DNA of 64,000 nt from UKL13-2 sp043773745 (GTDB lineage Bacteria; Pseudomonadota; Gammaproteobacteria; Burkholderiales; Usitatibacteraceae), in the NCBI GenBank assembly GCA_043773745.1, contig JAYVEV010000071.1, forward strand, positions 28,567-92,566, written 5' to 3'. The notes under the pieces were generated by a model. That model saw nothing but the letters and a program-made list of their open reading frames with translations, did not search any database and was not told where the DNA came from. The translations under genes and the position numbers were made by a program. Below are positions 1-7,710 of the stretch, in pieces. Numbering within the stretch: the first letter of the stretch is position 1; each line of letters opens with the position of its first letter.

Positions 1-1
1 G

Positions 2-277
2 CCGTTATTGAAAGGCGGTGGCTTGTTCATGCCAAGCAGCAGGCCGCATCAATTGGGTGATGAAGTATTGGCGGTACTCACTTTTCTGGATGAACCGATG
101 AAAATCCCGCTGTCGGGCAAAGTGGTGTGGGTGAACCCCGCACATGCAACCGGCAATCGCCCGCAGGGTGTCTCGATTCAGTTGCCTGATTCTGACATAG
201 GCAAAGAGCTCAAGAAAAAAATCGAGGGCATTTTGGCCCCCGTCGCGAAGTCAGACCGCGCCACGCATACACTGTAG
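2..277 (+). CDS. pilZ: PilZ domain protein, type IV pilus type (3' part)
   Basis: The reading frame is open to the left window edge, so the N-terminus is missing; about 90 residues remain. The visible part matches the C-terminal half of the PilZ-like type IV pilus assembly protein: KGGGLF, LGDEV, a GKVVWVNP strand, and a final KKIEG...THTL tail typical of the betaproteobacterial orthologue (about 115-120 residues). The family is needed for type IV pilus biogenesis, and this subgroup often lacks the cyclic-di-GMP binding motif. In many betaproteobacteria it sits between holB and tatD; here tatD follows 1.8 kb later, after three genes on the other strand. No ATG belongs to it inside the window. 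Confidence 0.85.
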   Translation, partial: PLLKGGGLFMPSSRPHQLGDEVLAVLTFLDEPMKIPLSGKVVWVNPAHATGNRPQGVSIQLPDSDIGKELKKKIEGILAPVAKSDRATHTL

Positions 278-309
278 TTAGCGGGCTTTTTTTATCGGGC
301 TTAAGCGTT

Positions 310-912
310 TTAGACGGTTATCTCACGTTTGTGCCGATCCAGCCATTTTGATGTATCAGGCGCTTCGACTACGTGCATTTTTTTCAGCAGCGCGGCCAAT
401 TCGTGGTCCATGCATAGCGCATCATGATGAAGCGGGCGCAAAAAGCCTTCGCCGCGTGAGTGGCTGATAAAGGCCATCAGGTGATCAAAAAAACCGGCCA
501 CATTCAATATGCCCACGGGTTTGCCGTGATAGCCCAGCTGCAGCCATGTCAACGCCTCGAATAATTCATCCAGCGTGCCATAGCCTCCGGGCATGGCGAT
601 AAACCCGTCGGCGAGATCGGTCATCAGTGCTTTGCGTTCGTGCATATTTTCAACCACATGCATTTTAGTAAGGCCGTGATGGCCCACTTCTTTTTCCATC
701 AGCAGGCGCGGGATCACACCGATGACCTCACCGCCTGCGGCCAGGCAGGCATCTGCTGCCACGCCCATCAACCCCACGCTGCCGCCACCATAAACAAGGC
801 GGATATGGCGCTCGGCAAATGTGTGGCCCAGCAGTGCGGCGGCGTCACGGTAGGCATGGTTTTCACCGGGGCTTGAGCCGCAATAAAGGCAGATTGCGTT
901 GAGGGTATTCAT
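310..912 (-). CDS. LOG family protein (TIGR00730), putative nucleoside-monophosphate phosphoribohydrolase
   Basis: The 200-residue product begins MNTLNAICLYCGSSPG, the usual start of the family; the frame stays open further upstream, but that part overlaps the small gene at 944-1141 and does not resemble the family. A nucleotide-binding GGGSVGLMG motif lies near residues 43-51 and the family signature PGGYGTLDE near residue 108. Family members release free bases from nucleoside 5'-monophosphates (cytokinin-type or AMP); some were formerly annotated as lysine decarboxylases. It is probably soluble and cytoplasmic. The gene lies on the strand opposite pilZ and tatD. The substrate cannot be told from the sequence. 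Confidence 0.9.
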   Translation of the reverse strand: MNTLNAICLYCGSSPGENHAYRDAAALLGHTFAERHIRLVYGGGSVGLMGVAADACLAAGGEVIGVIPRLLMEKEVGHHGLTKMHVVENMHERKALMTDLADGFIAMPGGYGTLDELFEALTWLQLGYHGKPVGILNVAGFFDHLMAFISHSRGEGFLRPLHHDALCMDHELAALLKKMHVVEAPDTSKWLDRHKREITV

Positions 913-943
913 GGCTGAAAAATATTGGCGATTGATTAATTTT

Positions 944-1141
944 TTACGGCGCGGTCGGGGGCTTGGTGGCTGCATCGCTGGAATCTGCGACAGTGCTTTC
1001 GTCAGCATTGCTATCCGTGCTGTCGTCAGTGGCTTCACCATCGGGCTCACCGGCTGTTTTCTTGCGCAGCTTTTCTTCTTTTTTGGCTTTTTTGGCGAGT
1101 TCCCGCTGGCGTTTCGCAAAGTCGTAGTTAGGTTTGGCCAT
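944..1141 (-). CDS. Small charged conserved protein of unknown function
   Basis: This 65-residue protein starts MAKPNYDFAKRQRELAKK, a highly basic segment rich in Lys/Arg/Glu that I recall from short conserved proteins of betaproteobacteria, followed by a low-complexity acidic tail rich in Asp, Ser, Thr and Ala. No fold or catalytic motif is visible. The basic half could bind nucleic acid, but that is a guess. It lies 31 bp upstream of the LOG-family gene on the same strand, so the two may be co-transcribed. ATG start; the conserved N-terminus supports the call. Confidence 0.7.
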   Translation of the reverse strand: MAKPNYDFAKRQRELAKKAKKEEKLRKKTAGEPDGEATDDSTDSNADESTVADSSDAATKPPTAP

Positions 1142-1310
1142 TAGTCATCCTTTGACGTAAGTTGATCTGATGCTCTTATTTTACGCGATGAACATCATCG
1201 CAGCCGCGCGATGTTGATATTTATCGCCGATATGCCTAGTAATCAATAGTTAAAGTTGCTGACACAATCGGCCCAGGTGCCAATAACCGCGCGGATTTTG
1301 AAGGATTAAC

Positions 1311-1949
1311 CTAAGTCCCCAATGTCAATTTCCCGCCGCGTTCATTAGCCCGTTCAAACGCGGGCCGCGCCTGCAATCGCGCCAGATAATCCATCAGTTT
1401 GGGTCGCGTCGCATCCAGGCCGCCGCTCGCGGTCGCCGCGATGATCGGAAAGCTCATCTGGATATCGGCGGCTGAAAACGCGTCGCCCGCAAAGTAAGGC
1501 TGCTTCGCCAGCACGCTTTCCATATAGTCGAGCTGGGTTGAAATCTGCGCGTTGACGCGCGCCATCAGCGCCGCAGGTACACCTGTTTCGGTCGGAACGC
1601 GGGACAGGTAAAGTTTCAATATCAGCTGCGTCATCGCACTGCCTTCCGCGAAGTGCAGCCAGTAAAGATACTGCGCATGCGCCGCGCTGCCCGGTGTTGG
1701 AGCCAGCGCGCCCTGGCCGTATTTGCCGACCAGAAACTCAACAATCGCGCCCGATTCCGCCAACGTCAGCTCACCATCTTTAATCACCGGTGATTTACCG
1801 AGTGGATGAATGTTGTACAGCGCCGCGGGTGCCAGCATGGTCGCCGGATCGCGTTGATAGGCGATCACCTCATACGGCAGCGCAAGCTCCTCCAGCAGCC
1901 AGAGAATACGGTGCGAGCGGGAATTGTTGAGATGGTGGACTTCGATCAT
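1311..1949 (-). CDS. Glutathione S-transferase family protein
   Basis: The 212-residue product starts MIEVHHLNNSRSHRILWLLEEL, a thioredoxin-fold N-terminal domain with the usual S-x-R-I-L-W-L-L-E-E pattern. A cis-Pro region (KSPVIKDGELTLAESGAI, about residues 50-67) forms the glutathione site with the E-S pair. An all-helical C-terminal domain follows (about residues 85-205). The frame is open upstream to 2081, but that extension is unlike the family and overlaps tatD; the ATG at 1949 gives the normal length. The gene is divergent from tatD with about 130 bp between. Glutathione conjugation or peroxidase activity on an unknown substrate is expected. Confidence 0.9.
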   Translation of the reverse strand: MIEVHHLNNSRSHRILWLLEELALPYEVIAYQRDPATMLAPAALYNIHPLGKSPVIKDGELTLAESGAIVEFLVGKYGQGALAPTPGSAAHAQYLYWLHFAEGSAMTQLILKLYLSRVPTETGVPAALMARVNAQISTQLDYMESVLAKQPYFAGDAFSAADIQMSFPIIAATASGGLDATRPKLMDYLARLQARPAFERANERGGKLTLGT

Positions 1950-2079
1950 TGCGGTGCCTTCAGGAGCGTTAATGTTAGAGCTTGATTCTAAGCGCAATGC
2001 AAACTGGCGAGGTTTGATTTTTTGTCGGTCATGCCATATTTTTGATCGCCGATGCGCCCACTGCTGCGATAATAGCGCC

Positions 2080-2865
2080 ATGTTTATAGACTCCCACTGC
2101 CACCTCGATTTCCCCGAACTGCTCGCCGATCAGGACGCGATACTCAAACTCATGCGCGAGAACAATGTCACCCATGCGCTGACCATTTCGACCACCCTTA
2201 AATCCTTCCCCGCGGTGCGCGCCGTGGCTGAGGCCCATGCCAACATGTGGTGCTCAGCCGGGGTGCATCCCGACGAGCAAGTGGATGATCACGAGCCCAC
2301 GGTGGAAGAGCTGCTGGCCCTGGCCGCGCACCCCAAAGTGGTCGCCATCGGCGAAACCGGCCTCGATTATTTTCGGCTGCAGGAGCCGCTGGATTGGCAG
2401 CGCGAACGCTTTCGGATCCATATTCGCGCGGCCAAAGCCTGCCAAAAACCGCTGGTCATTCATACCCGCAATGCCTATGAAGACACCCTGCGCTTGATGC
2501 GGGAAGAGGGCGCCGCCGCAGTGGGCGGCGTCATGCATTGTTTTACCGAAACCCAGGCCGTTGCCGATGCGGCGATGGAAATGAATTTCCATATTTCATT
2601 TTCCGGCATCGTTACTTTCAAAAACGCCAAAGACCTGAAAGAGGTTGCCAGGCGCGTGCCGCTCAACCGCATGTTGATCGAAACCGATTCTCCGTATCTG
2701 GCGCCGATGCCCTACCGTGGCAAAATGAATCAGCCCGGCTACGTGAAGCATGTGGCCGAGCATATTGCCGAGCTGCGGGGGATATCGGTAGAGGAAGTGG
2801 CGGCGGCAACTACCGAGAATTTTTTCAGGTTGTTCAAGGATGCAAAAACGAGCGCGCAAGTCTGA
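2080..2865 (+). CDS. tatD: TatD family metal-dependent DNase/hydrolase
   Basis: The 261-residue protein starts MFIDSHCHLDFPE and carries all TatD metal ligands: H6 and H8 (HCHLD), E92 (GETGLDYF), H128 (IHTRN), H153 (MHCFTE) and D203 (ETDSPYLAP). The family has a TIM-barrel fold and acts as a Mg-dependent 3'-5' exonuclease/DNase; this YcfH-type subgroup is common beside holB and pilZ. A longer open frame begins at 1924 but overlaps the start of the GST gene and lacks family residues. The separation from pilZ by three reversed genes is unusual for the expected synteny. Confidence 0.93.
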   Translation: MFIDSHCHLDFPELLADQDAILKLMRENNVTHALTISTTLKSFPAVRAVAEAHANMWCSAGVHPDEQVDDHEPTVEELLALAAHPKVVAIGETGLDYFRLQEPLDWQRERFRIHIRAAKACQKPLVIHTRNAYEDTLRLMREEGAAAVGGVMHCFTETQAVADAAMEMNFHISFSGIVTFKNAKDLKEVARRVPLNRMLIETDSPYLAPMPYRGKMNQPGYVKHVAEHIAELRGISVEEVAAATTENFFRLFKDAKTSAQV

Positions 2866-2983
2866 ATCGCTGCCGGAAAAATGTAAGCATTAAAGCCCAT
2901 CCTCGGAAAAATTTGGTGCGCCCATCAAATCTTGCGTCGGCAGTCATCGTAAAGTAAGAATGTAAGATAAACGGGGAAACGCC

Positions 2984-3271
2984 ATGTTAGCCAAACTTAC
3001 TTCGAAAAACCAACTGACCCTGCCCAAAGCCGTTGTCGAACAGGTTCGTGCAGACTATTACAGCGTTCGCACCGAGGGGCAAAGTATCATCCTTACGCCG
3101 GTGCAAATAGATGGCCTCGACGCTGTTCAGGCCAAGCTCGCCAAGCTGGGTATTACTGAATCCGATGTTTCCCAGGCCGTACGCTGGGCGCGCAAATCGG
3201 CTGGCACCGTCAGGCCTGCTGCAAGGCTTGCAGCCAAACCTGCTGCCAAAGCTGCCTGCCGCGTCAAATAG
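2984..3271 (+). CDS. AbrB/SpoVT-like antitoxin
   Basis: The 95-residue protein opens with MLAKLTSKNQLTLPKAVV, the swapped-hairpin AbrB DNA-binding motif (T-S-K-N-Q-L-T-L-P-K) typical of VapB/AbrB-type antitoxins. The C-terminal part is rich in Ala, Lys and Arg. A purine-rich GGGGAAAC precedes the ATG. The PIN-domain reading frame starts 5 bp after its stop, the usual arrangement of antitoxin then toxin. Such antitoxins neutralise the PIN ribonuclease and repress their own promoter. Since the downstream toxin is frameshifted here, the antitoxin may be an orphan in practice. Confidence 0.8.
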   Translation: MLAKLTSKNQLTLPKAVVEQVRADYYSVRTEGQSIILTPVQIDGLDAVQAKLAKLGITESDVSQAVRWARKSAGTVRPAARLAAKPAAKAACRVK

Positions 3272-3275
3272 CGCG

Positions 3276-3745
3276 ATGACATCCTCCGTGCTTTCAGCAT
3301 CGCGCCCGTTACGGGTGGCGCTGGATACCAACGTCGTACTTTCCGCTCTTATTTTTCTGGCGGACACCTGAACAGGCTGCGCCATGCCTGGCAGGATGGT
3401 CGGCTTATCCCTCTCGTGTCACGCGCTACGACGCATGAGCTGCTGGCAACGCTGACCTATCCAAAGTTCGCGCTCAACCATGACGAAACACAGACGCTGC
3501 TGGCCACTTATTTGCCGTATTGCGAGACGCTGGCATTGCCCAAATCAAACGCCAAATTACTCGTTTGCCGCGACCGTGATGATCAGGCATTCCTCATTCT
3601 TGCCGCCGCCGCACAAGTTGATGCGCTCATTAGCGGTGATAAAGACCTGCTTGCGTTGCATGGCCGCGTGACGTTTTACATACTCAAGCCGGCTGAAATA
3701 ATGGCCAGACTTTCAAATAAGGAAAGCCGCCGTGACCGAGCTTGA
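3276..3745 (+). pseudogene. PIN-family toxin gene (TIGR00305 type), frameshifted
   Basis: The N-terminal part (from ATG 3276) reads MTSSVLSASRPLRVALDTNVVLSAL with the first PIN-domain aspartate in DTN, then hits TGA at 3369-3371. The rest is in another frame and reads S-G-G-H-L-N-R-L-R-H-A-W-Q-D-G-R, LVSRATTHELL, CRDRDDQAFL and SGDKDLLAL, the remaining PIN landmarks of this family. One extra T in the T-run at 3352-3356 would restore one continuous protein of about 156 residues. This could be a sequencing error in a homopolymer, a real inactivating mutation, or slippage during transcription. An intact product would be a single-strand RNase toxin paired with the AbrB-like gene upstream. Confidence 0.8.
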
Positions 3746-4046
3746 AAACCTGCGCGACCAATTAAGAATTTTCGCCGCCGAACGCGGCTGGCACGAATTT
3801 CACTCGCCCAAAAATCTTTCCATGGCGTTGTCGGTTGAAGCCGCCGAGCTGCTCGAACATTTCCAATGGCTGACCGAGTCACAAAGCATGCAGCTACCGC
3901 CCGCTGCGCGCGAAGCCGTCAGTCATGAGCTCGCCGATGTGCTGATTTATTTGCTTGAGCTGTGCGATGTCATGGGCATTGATCCGATCGCGGCGGCTAT
4001 GACAAAGATGGTGTTGAATGCGCAAAAACATCCAGTTGCAAAATGA
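3732..4046 (+). CDS. MazG-like nucleotide pyrophosphohydrolase (dCTPase/RS21-C6 type)
   Basis: The 104-residue all-alpha protein carries HSPKNLSMALSVEAAELLEHFQW and HELADVLIYLLELCDVMGID, the E-x-x-E and E-x-x-D metal sites of the MazG/dUTPase-like superfamily. Relatives hydrolyse dCTP or modified dNTPs to the monophosphate and pyrophosphate, so a house-cleaning role is likely. It starts with GTG at 3732 and overlaps the end of the PIN frame by 14 bp, implying one transcript with the toxin-antitoxin pair. The length is normal for the short single-domain class. Confidence 0.85.
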   Translation: MTELENLRDQLRIFAAERGWHEFHSPKNLSMALSVEAAELLEHFQWLTESQSMQLPPAAREAVSHELADVLIYLLELCDVMGIDPIAAAMTKMVLNAQKHPVAK

Positions 4047-4174
4047 GCAGATGGCTCACTGGCGGCTCACTGGCGCGGTTGCAGAATCGACCGACACCAA
4101 ATGCGCACCGCAGGCAAGGGCAGCAGGGCAGTGCGTTTGAATATGTTTAGAGCAAGCGCGCAAAAGAATGTGCG

Positions 4175-4258
4175 CAATAAAACACTAGCACTGGCGCGGT
4201 GTTTGAAGTAAAAATGCTTCAACCTACCCACCAAATGGCGTTCTATGTTTTTCTTTAA
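4175..4258. repeat. Dispersed imperfect palindrome, copy 1
   Basis: The left arm reads AACACTAGCACTGGCGCGGT, followed by a centre TTTGAAGTAAAAATGCTTCAA that can fold, then a more degenerate right arm ending in a T-rich stretch. The arm matches copy 5 (read on the minus strand) over about 25 bases and the core matches copies 2, 3 and 4. It lies between the MazG-like gene and the class V aminotransferase, both on the plus strand, where it could act as a terminator. Confidence 0.65.
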
Positions 4259-4300
4259 AACGCTGTTTCGTGATGCCCGCTATCGTATGATGCCGTCACT

Positions 4301-5497
4301 ATGACGACTCCTTCACCTGCAAATCTCCTCCCCAAGCCGAACGTATCCTTCGGCCACGCCCTGCGCGATCTCTGGTCTCTCGACGCGAATATTCATTTCC
4401 TCAACCACGGCTCGTTCGGCGCAACCCCGCAATATGTGCTGGCCGCGCAGTCGCGCTGGCGGGAGGCGATGGAGCATGAGCCGGTGCGTTTTATGCTCGA
4501 TGAATTGCCTGAGGCGTTGCGCGCCGCTGCGGCGCGGCTGGCGGGCTTTGTGGGGGTATCGCCATCACGCTTGGCGTTTGTGGAGAACGCGACATCGGGT
4601 GTCAATGCGGTACTGCGCTCGATTCGCTGGCAGGCAGGCGATCGGGTGGTGCTGGCGAATCATGCTTATCCCGCCGTGAAAAATGCGCTGCGTTTTTTTG
4701 CCGAGCGGCATGGCCTGGTGGTGGTTGAAGCGCGTGTGCCGTGGGCACTGACGGATGAAGCTGCGCTCATTGAGGCTTATGCGCAGGCACTGGCAGGCGG
4801 TGCGCGGCTGGCGATCATCGATCATATTTTTTCGCCGTTGGCGGTGGTGACGCCGCTCGAAGCTATCGTGAGTTTGTGCCGCGTACGCGGCATACCGGTG
4901 CTGGTCGATGGCGCGCATGCGCCGGGTTTGTTGCCGCTTGCGCTGGATGCGCTGGGCGATAGTGGGGTTGACTGGTATGTCGGCAATTGCCACAAGTGGC
5001 TGTGCGCGCCCAAGGCTTGCGGTTTTATCGTCGCCACCCCAGCCGGGCAGCGCGACCTGCACCCGACGGTGATTTCGAATGACTACGGCGGCGGCTTCGA
5101 AAAAGAATTTGCCTGGACCGGCACCGGTGACCCGAGTGCGCGGCTGGCGGTACCGGCTGCGCTAACATTCATTGAAGCGCTCGGCGTAGAACGCTATCGC
5201 CATGCGCTGCGCGATCAGGCATGCGCGGCGGCGGCGAGCATTGCCGATGCCTGGGGTGTGGAGCCGGGTGCTCCGCCGAAAATGTTTGCCGCGATGGTGA
5301 CGCTGCCGCTACCGCTCACCGTCAATGAGCCCGCCACTGCAGAGGCAGTGATGCGTTGGCGTCATAAGCTGCTGCATGAACATCGCATCGAAGTCCCCAT
5401 CATTGCCATCAATGAGCGTCTGTGGGTTCGCATCTCGGCACAGGTCTACAACGAGATGTCCGATTACGAGGCGCTGGCGCGGATGTTTAGCAGGTGA
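4301..5497 (+). CDS. Class V aminotransferase family PLP enzyme (isopenicillin-N epimerase-like)
   Basis: The 398-residue protein has the fold-type I pattern of class V PLP enzymes: an N-terminal FLNHGSFGATPQYV motif, ENATSGVNAVLRS for cofactor phosphate binding (about residues 95-107), D203 and H206 in VDGAHAPG, and the Schiff-base lysine K232 in GNCHKWLCAPK. This matches the isopenicillin-N-epimerase-like group, whose members include epimerases, desulfurases and lyases; the real substrate is unknown. It starts with ATG at 4301 and is monocistronic: repeat copy 1 lies upstream and repeat copy 2 downstream, where the next gene is convergent. Confidence 0.85.
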   Translation: MTTPSPANLLPKPNVSFGHALRDLWSLDANIHFLNHGSFGATPQYVLAAQSRWREAMEHEPVRFMLDELPEALRAAAARLAGFVGVSPSRLAFVENATSGVNAVLRSIRWQAGDRVVLANHAYPAVKNALRFFAERHGLVVVEARVPWALTDEAALIEAYAQALAGGARLAIIDHIFSPLAVVTPLEAIVSLCRVRGIPVLVDGAHAPGLLPLALDALGDSGVDWYVGNCHKWLCAPKACGFIVATPAGQRDLHPTVISNDYGGGFEKEFAWTGTGDPSARLAVPAALTFIEALGVERYRHALRDQACAAAASIADAWGVEPGAPPKMFAAMVTLPLPLTVNEPATAEAVMRWRHKLLHEHRIEVPIIAINERLWVRISAQVYNEMSDYEALARMFSR

Positions 5498-5514
5498 TTG
5501 GGGAAGGCTCCAGT

Positions 5515-5592
5515 CACTAAAAACTACCGCTGGTGGCGTTTTCGGAGCAGTTTGCTTCAAGATCCGCTCCAGTGCTAGAGTTTGTTTTTTAA
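5515..5592. repeat. Dispersed imperfect palindrome, copy 2 (between convergent genes)
   Basis: The left arm AAAAACTACCGCTGGTGGCG pairs imperfectly with the right arm CGCTCCAGTGCTAGAGTTTG, with the centre GGAGCAGTTTGCTTC. It sits between the convergent ends of the aminotransferase and the DUF2721 gene and supplies the TAG stop codon of the latter. A-rich and T-rich flanks on both sides suit a bidirectional terminator. Confidence 0.7.
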
Positions 5593-6033
5593 CTTTTCCC
5601 GTCCCCGTTTGCCAAAATTCAGTGACTGTCCCGCCAGCAAGGTCTCCACCAGAAAGCACAGTAACGCCAGCACGAAAAAAAGTACGCCACCCAGAAATGT
5701 CCACGGCACCACCGCACTGCTGCGCAAGGCCACGGTCTCGACCAGAAACAGCGCCATTACCGTCGCACCGATGGACACCGCCGACAGGGTCAGTAAAATC
5801 ATGGAGGTATTGACGATACGTCCGCGCTGCCGCAGGCGTTTGAGTTCTTCGTGAATTTCGTCCAGATGTTTCACCTTCTCTGCTTCCAGTTTTTCTTCGA
5901 GCGTGCGGGCACGGTCGATGATGCGGGCGAGTCGCGTGGCGAGGGCACCGAGCAGCGCGGCGACTGCGGTGAGCATGAATACAGGTGCAACGGCGAGCTG
6001 GATGCTGTGTGAAATGGCGCCAAGAGCGGACAT
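5575..6033 (-). CDS. DUF2721 family membrane protein
   Basis: The 152-residue protein has a hydrophobic segment at about residues 13-33 (VAPVFMLTAVAALLGALATRL), a charged helical linker at about 38-70 that may form a coiled coil (RARTLEEKLEAEKVKHLDEIHEELKRLRQRG), and two C-terminal membrane helices (about 73-97 and 108-134). This layout and the RIVNTSMILLTLS stretch match the DUF2721 family of unknown function. The inner membrane is the likely location. The last codons and the stop lie inside dispersed repeat copy 2. No close operon partner; the dienelactone hydrolase ends 13 bp upstream on the same strand, so read-through is possible. Confidence 0.8.
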   Translation of the reverse strand: MSALGAISHSIQLAVAPVFMLTAVAALLGALATRLARIIDRARTLEEKLEAEKVKHLDEIHEELKRLRQRGRIVNTSMILLTLSAVSIGATVMALFLVETVALRSSAVVPWTFLGGVLFFVLALLCFLVETLLAGQSLNFGKRGREKLKNKL

Positions 6034-6045
6034 GCGTGTGTGGCC

Positions 6046-6720
6046 TTATGCGAGATGTTGTGCAAAAAATTGAGTGCTGCGTTGCCACGCCAGTTGCGCG
6101 GCTTCAGCATCGAAAACTTCGGGCCTTGTGCTGTTGAAAAACGCATGTTGCACATCATAGCGATAAATTTTGGGTGATTGCTGCGCGGCTTTCATGGCGG
6201 CCTCAAGCGCATCAACCGCGGCCGGTGTGCACCAGCCATCGGTATTCGCAAAGTGTCCCTGAAAGGGGATTTTGATATCGGCCGGTGAGGCAAAGCCCGC
6301 GGGTGGAATGCCATAAAAACACACGGCCGCATCGACGCCCGGCACATGCACGGCGGCGGCGATGGTGAGCGCACCGCCCATGCAAAAGCCGACCACGCCG
6401 ACCTTGTCTCGTGTTCCGTCGAGCGTTCGCAAGTAATCTACTGCACCGCGAATATCCTGGTGGGTGGCACCGGCAAAATCCAGCCCATTCATCAAGTGAC
6501 TCGCTTCATCAGCATCTTTTGCGACCCGTCCGGCGTAGAGGTCGGGTGCCAATGCGTTATAGCCTGCTTCGGCGAATCGATCAGCAACGGCACGGATATG
6601 GTCATTGAGTCCCCACCATTCTTGAATCACCACCACGCTCGGTTGGGCTGTCCCTGCGCGTGCGAGGTAGGCCGTGGTGCTGCCACCGTCAAGGCGTTTA
6701 AAGCTGATTAATTGGCCCAT
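6046..6720 (-). CDS. Dienelactone hydrolase family protein
   Basis: The 224-residue alpha/beta hydrolase has the DLH signature: E34 in QEWWGLN, nucleophile C113 in GFCMGG, D161 and H192 (QHAFFN). A Cys nucleophile instead of Ser is characteristic of the family. Known members open dienelactones in chloroaromatic degradation, but most genomic copies have unknown substrates, and no aromatic-degradation genes lie nearby. ATG start at 6720. Upstream lies a perfect 15-bp inverted repeat (6806-6873) that may regulate it. It ends 13 bp from the DUF2721 gene on the same strand. Confidence 0.9.
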   Translation of the reverse strand: MGQLISFKRLDGGSTTAYLARAGTAQPSVVVIQEWWGLNDHIRAVADRFAEAGYNALAPDLYAGRVAKDADEASHLMNGLDFAGATHQDIRGAVDYLRTLDGTRDKVGVVGFCMGGALTIAAAVHVPGVDAAVCFYGIPPAGFASPADIKIPFQGHFANTDGWCTPAAVDALEAAMKAAQQSPKIYRYDVQHAFFNSTRPEVFDAEAAQLAWQRSTQFFAQHLA

Positions 6721-6805
6721 GGGAATACTCCTGCTGCTGATGATGTGAATCGCCGAGTCCGGATGTCATGGCACTACCTTAACAAACTAAGGGCGTAGGG
6801 TGTTC

Positions 6806-6882
6806 ACCAAAGTGCGCACCTTTGTAAATGCCTATACAACCTGATTTGATGCGCCGCTGGTGCGCACTTTGGTACGCACCAG
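6806..6882. promoter_or_regulatory. Perfect 15-bp inverted repeat upstream of the DLH gene
   Basis: ACCAAAGTGCGCACC (6806-6820) and its exact reverse complement GGTGCGCACTTTGGT (6859-6873) are separated by 38 bp. The right arm is also part of a second hairpin, CTGGTGCG...CGCACCAG, ending at 6882. The site is about 85-160 bp upstream of the dienelactone hydrolase start and downstream of lrgB. It could be an operator pair or a structured RNA; no protein can be assigned. Confidence 0.5.
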
Positions 6883-6963
6883 CTACAGTTACCACAATGC
6901 CTAAAGTAGTGCCATGAGAGTCTGGATGCATTGCATGCTACGCCAGATACGCCAATTTTTTGA

Positions 6964-7710
6964 CTAGAGAATCATTTTCGCGACCCAGGGCAACGCAATC
7001 GCACCAAACAGCGCGTGCAGGCCCATGCCCAGACTGGCGTAGGCTCCGGCACGCGGATGAACAGAATAGGCGCGGGCGGTGCCGATGCCGTGCGCGGCAA
7101 CCCCGATGGCGAAGCCGCGTGCGGCCCAGTCACGCACGCCCAGTAGATTCAGCAAGGGTGTGACCACCAGTGCGCCGATGATGCCGGTGCTGACGGTAAA
7201 GACCGCCGCGAGTGTTGCTGAGCCGCCGATTTGCTCGGCAATGGCCATCGCAATTGGTGCAGTAACTGATTTTGGTAATAACGAAGCGACGATCAATGGC
7301 GGCGCATCCAGCAGCCGCGCCACGCCGACAGCGACGAGTACCGAGGTGGTGGCACCAGCAAACATCGCAACCAGCAGCGGGATAGCGCGGGCTCGCAGTT
7401 CATTCCACAACCGCGCCAGCGGAATCGCCAGCGCCACCGTCGCAGTGCCAAGCAGGAAGTGAACGAATTGCGCGCCCTGAAAATAGGTTTTGTAATCGGT
7501 GTCGGTGAGTGTCAGCACAGCAATGATCATGGTCACCGCAATCAGTACCGGATTGGCCAGCGGCTGCCGATTGGTGCGCTGATACACCATGTCGGCTAGC
7601 ACATAGGCAATCAGCGTCAACGTGAGGCCGAACAGCGGTGTGGCCGACAGATAAACCCAAATTTCAGCGAGGTTGCCGACGCCCACCGGTAATAGTGTGG
7701 CGGGGCTCAT
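6964..7710 (-). CDS. lrgB: LrgB/CidB family membrane protein
   Basis: The 248-residue polytopic membrane protein carries the LrgB family core: a LLPKSVTAPIAMAIAEQIGG segment (about residues 142-161), TLAAVFTVSTGIIGAL, and near the end AAHGIGTARA. Six to seven hydrophobic helices are visible. LrgB works with LrgA in holin/antiholin-like control of autolysis and export of small organic acids such as glycolate or pyruvate in other organisms. Its ATG overlaps the stop of lrgA by 4 bp (ATGA), so translation is coupled. Third gene of the operon that starts at 8923. Confidence 0.92.
   Translation of the reverse strand: MSPATLLPVGVGNLAEIWVYLSATPLFGLTLTLIAYVLADMVYQRTNRQPLANPVLIAVTMIIAVLTLTDTDYKTYFQGAQFVHFLLGTATVALAIPLARLWNELRARAIPLLVAMFAGATTSVLVAVGVARLLDAPPLIVASLLPKSVTAPIAMAIAEQIGGSATLAAVFTVSTGIIGALVVTPLLNLLGVRDWAARGFAIGVAAHGIGTARAYSVHPRAGAYASLGMGLHALFGAIALPWVAKMIL

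Noticed and set aside
4565..5062. Minus-strand frame of 165 codons in the aminotransferase gene
   Set aside because: It is a shadow of the PLP enzyme gene in the opposite strand, without domain or ribosome site.
5309..6088. Minus-strand open frame of 259 codons overlapping the class V aminotransferase end and the DUF2721 gene
   Set aside because: It is antisense to one recognised gene and in a different frame of the other, with no family motif and a His/Arg/Thr-rich composition typical of shadow frames.
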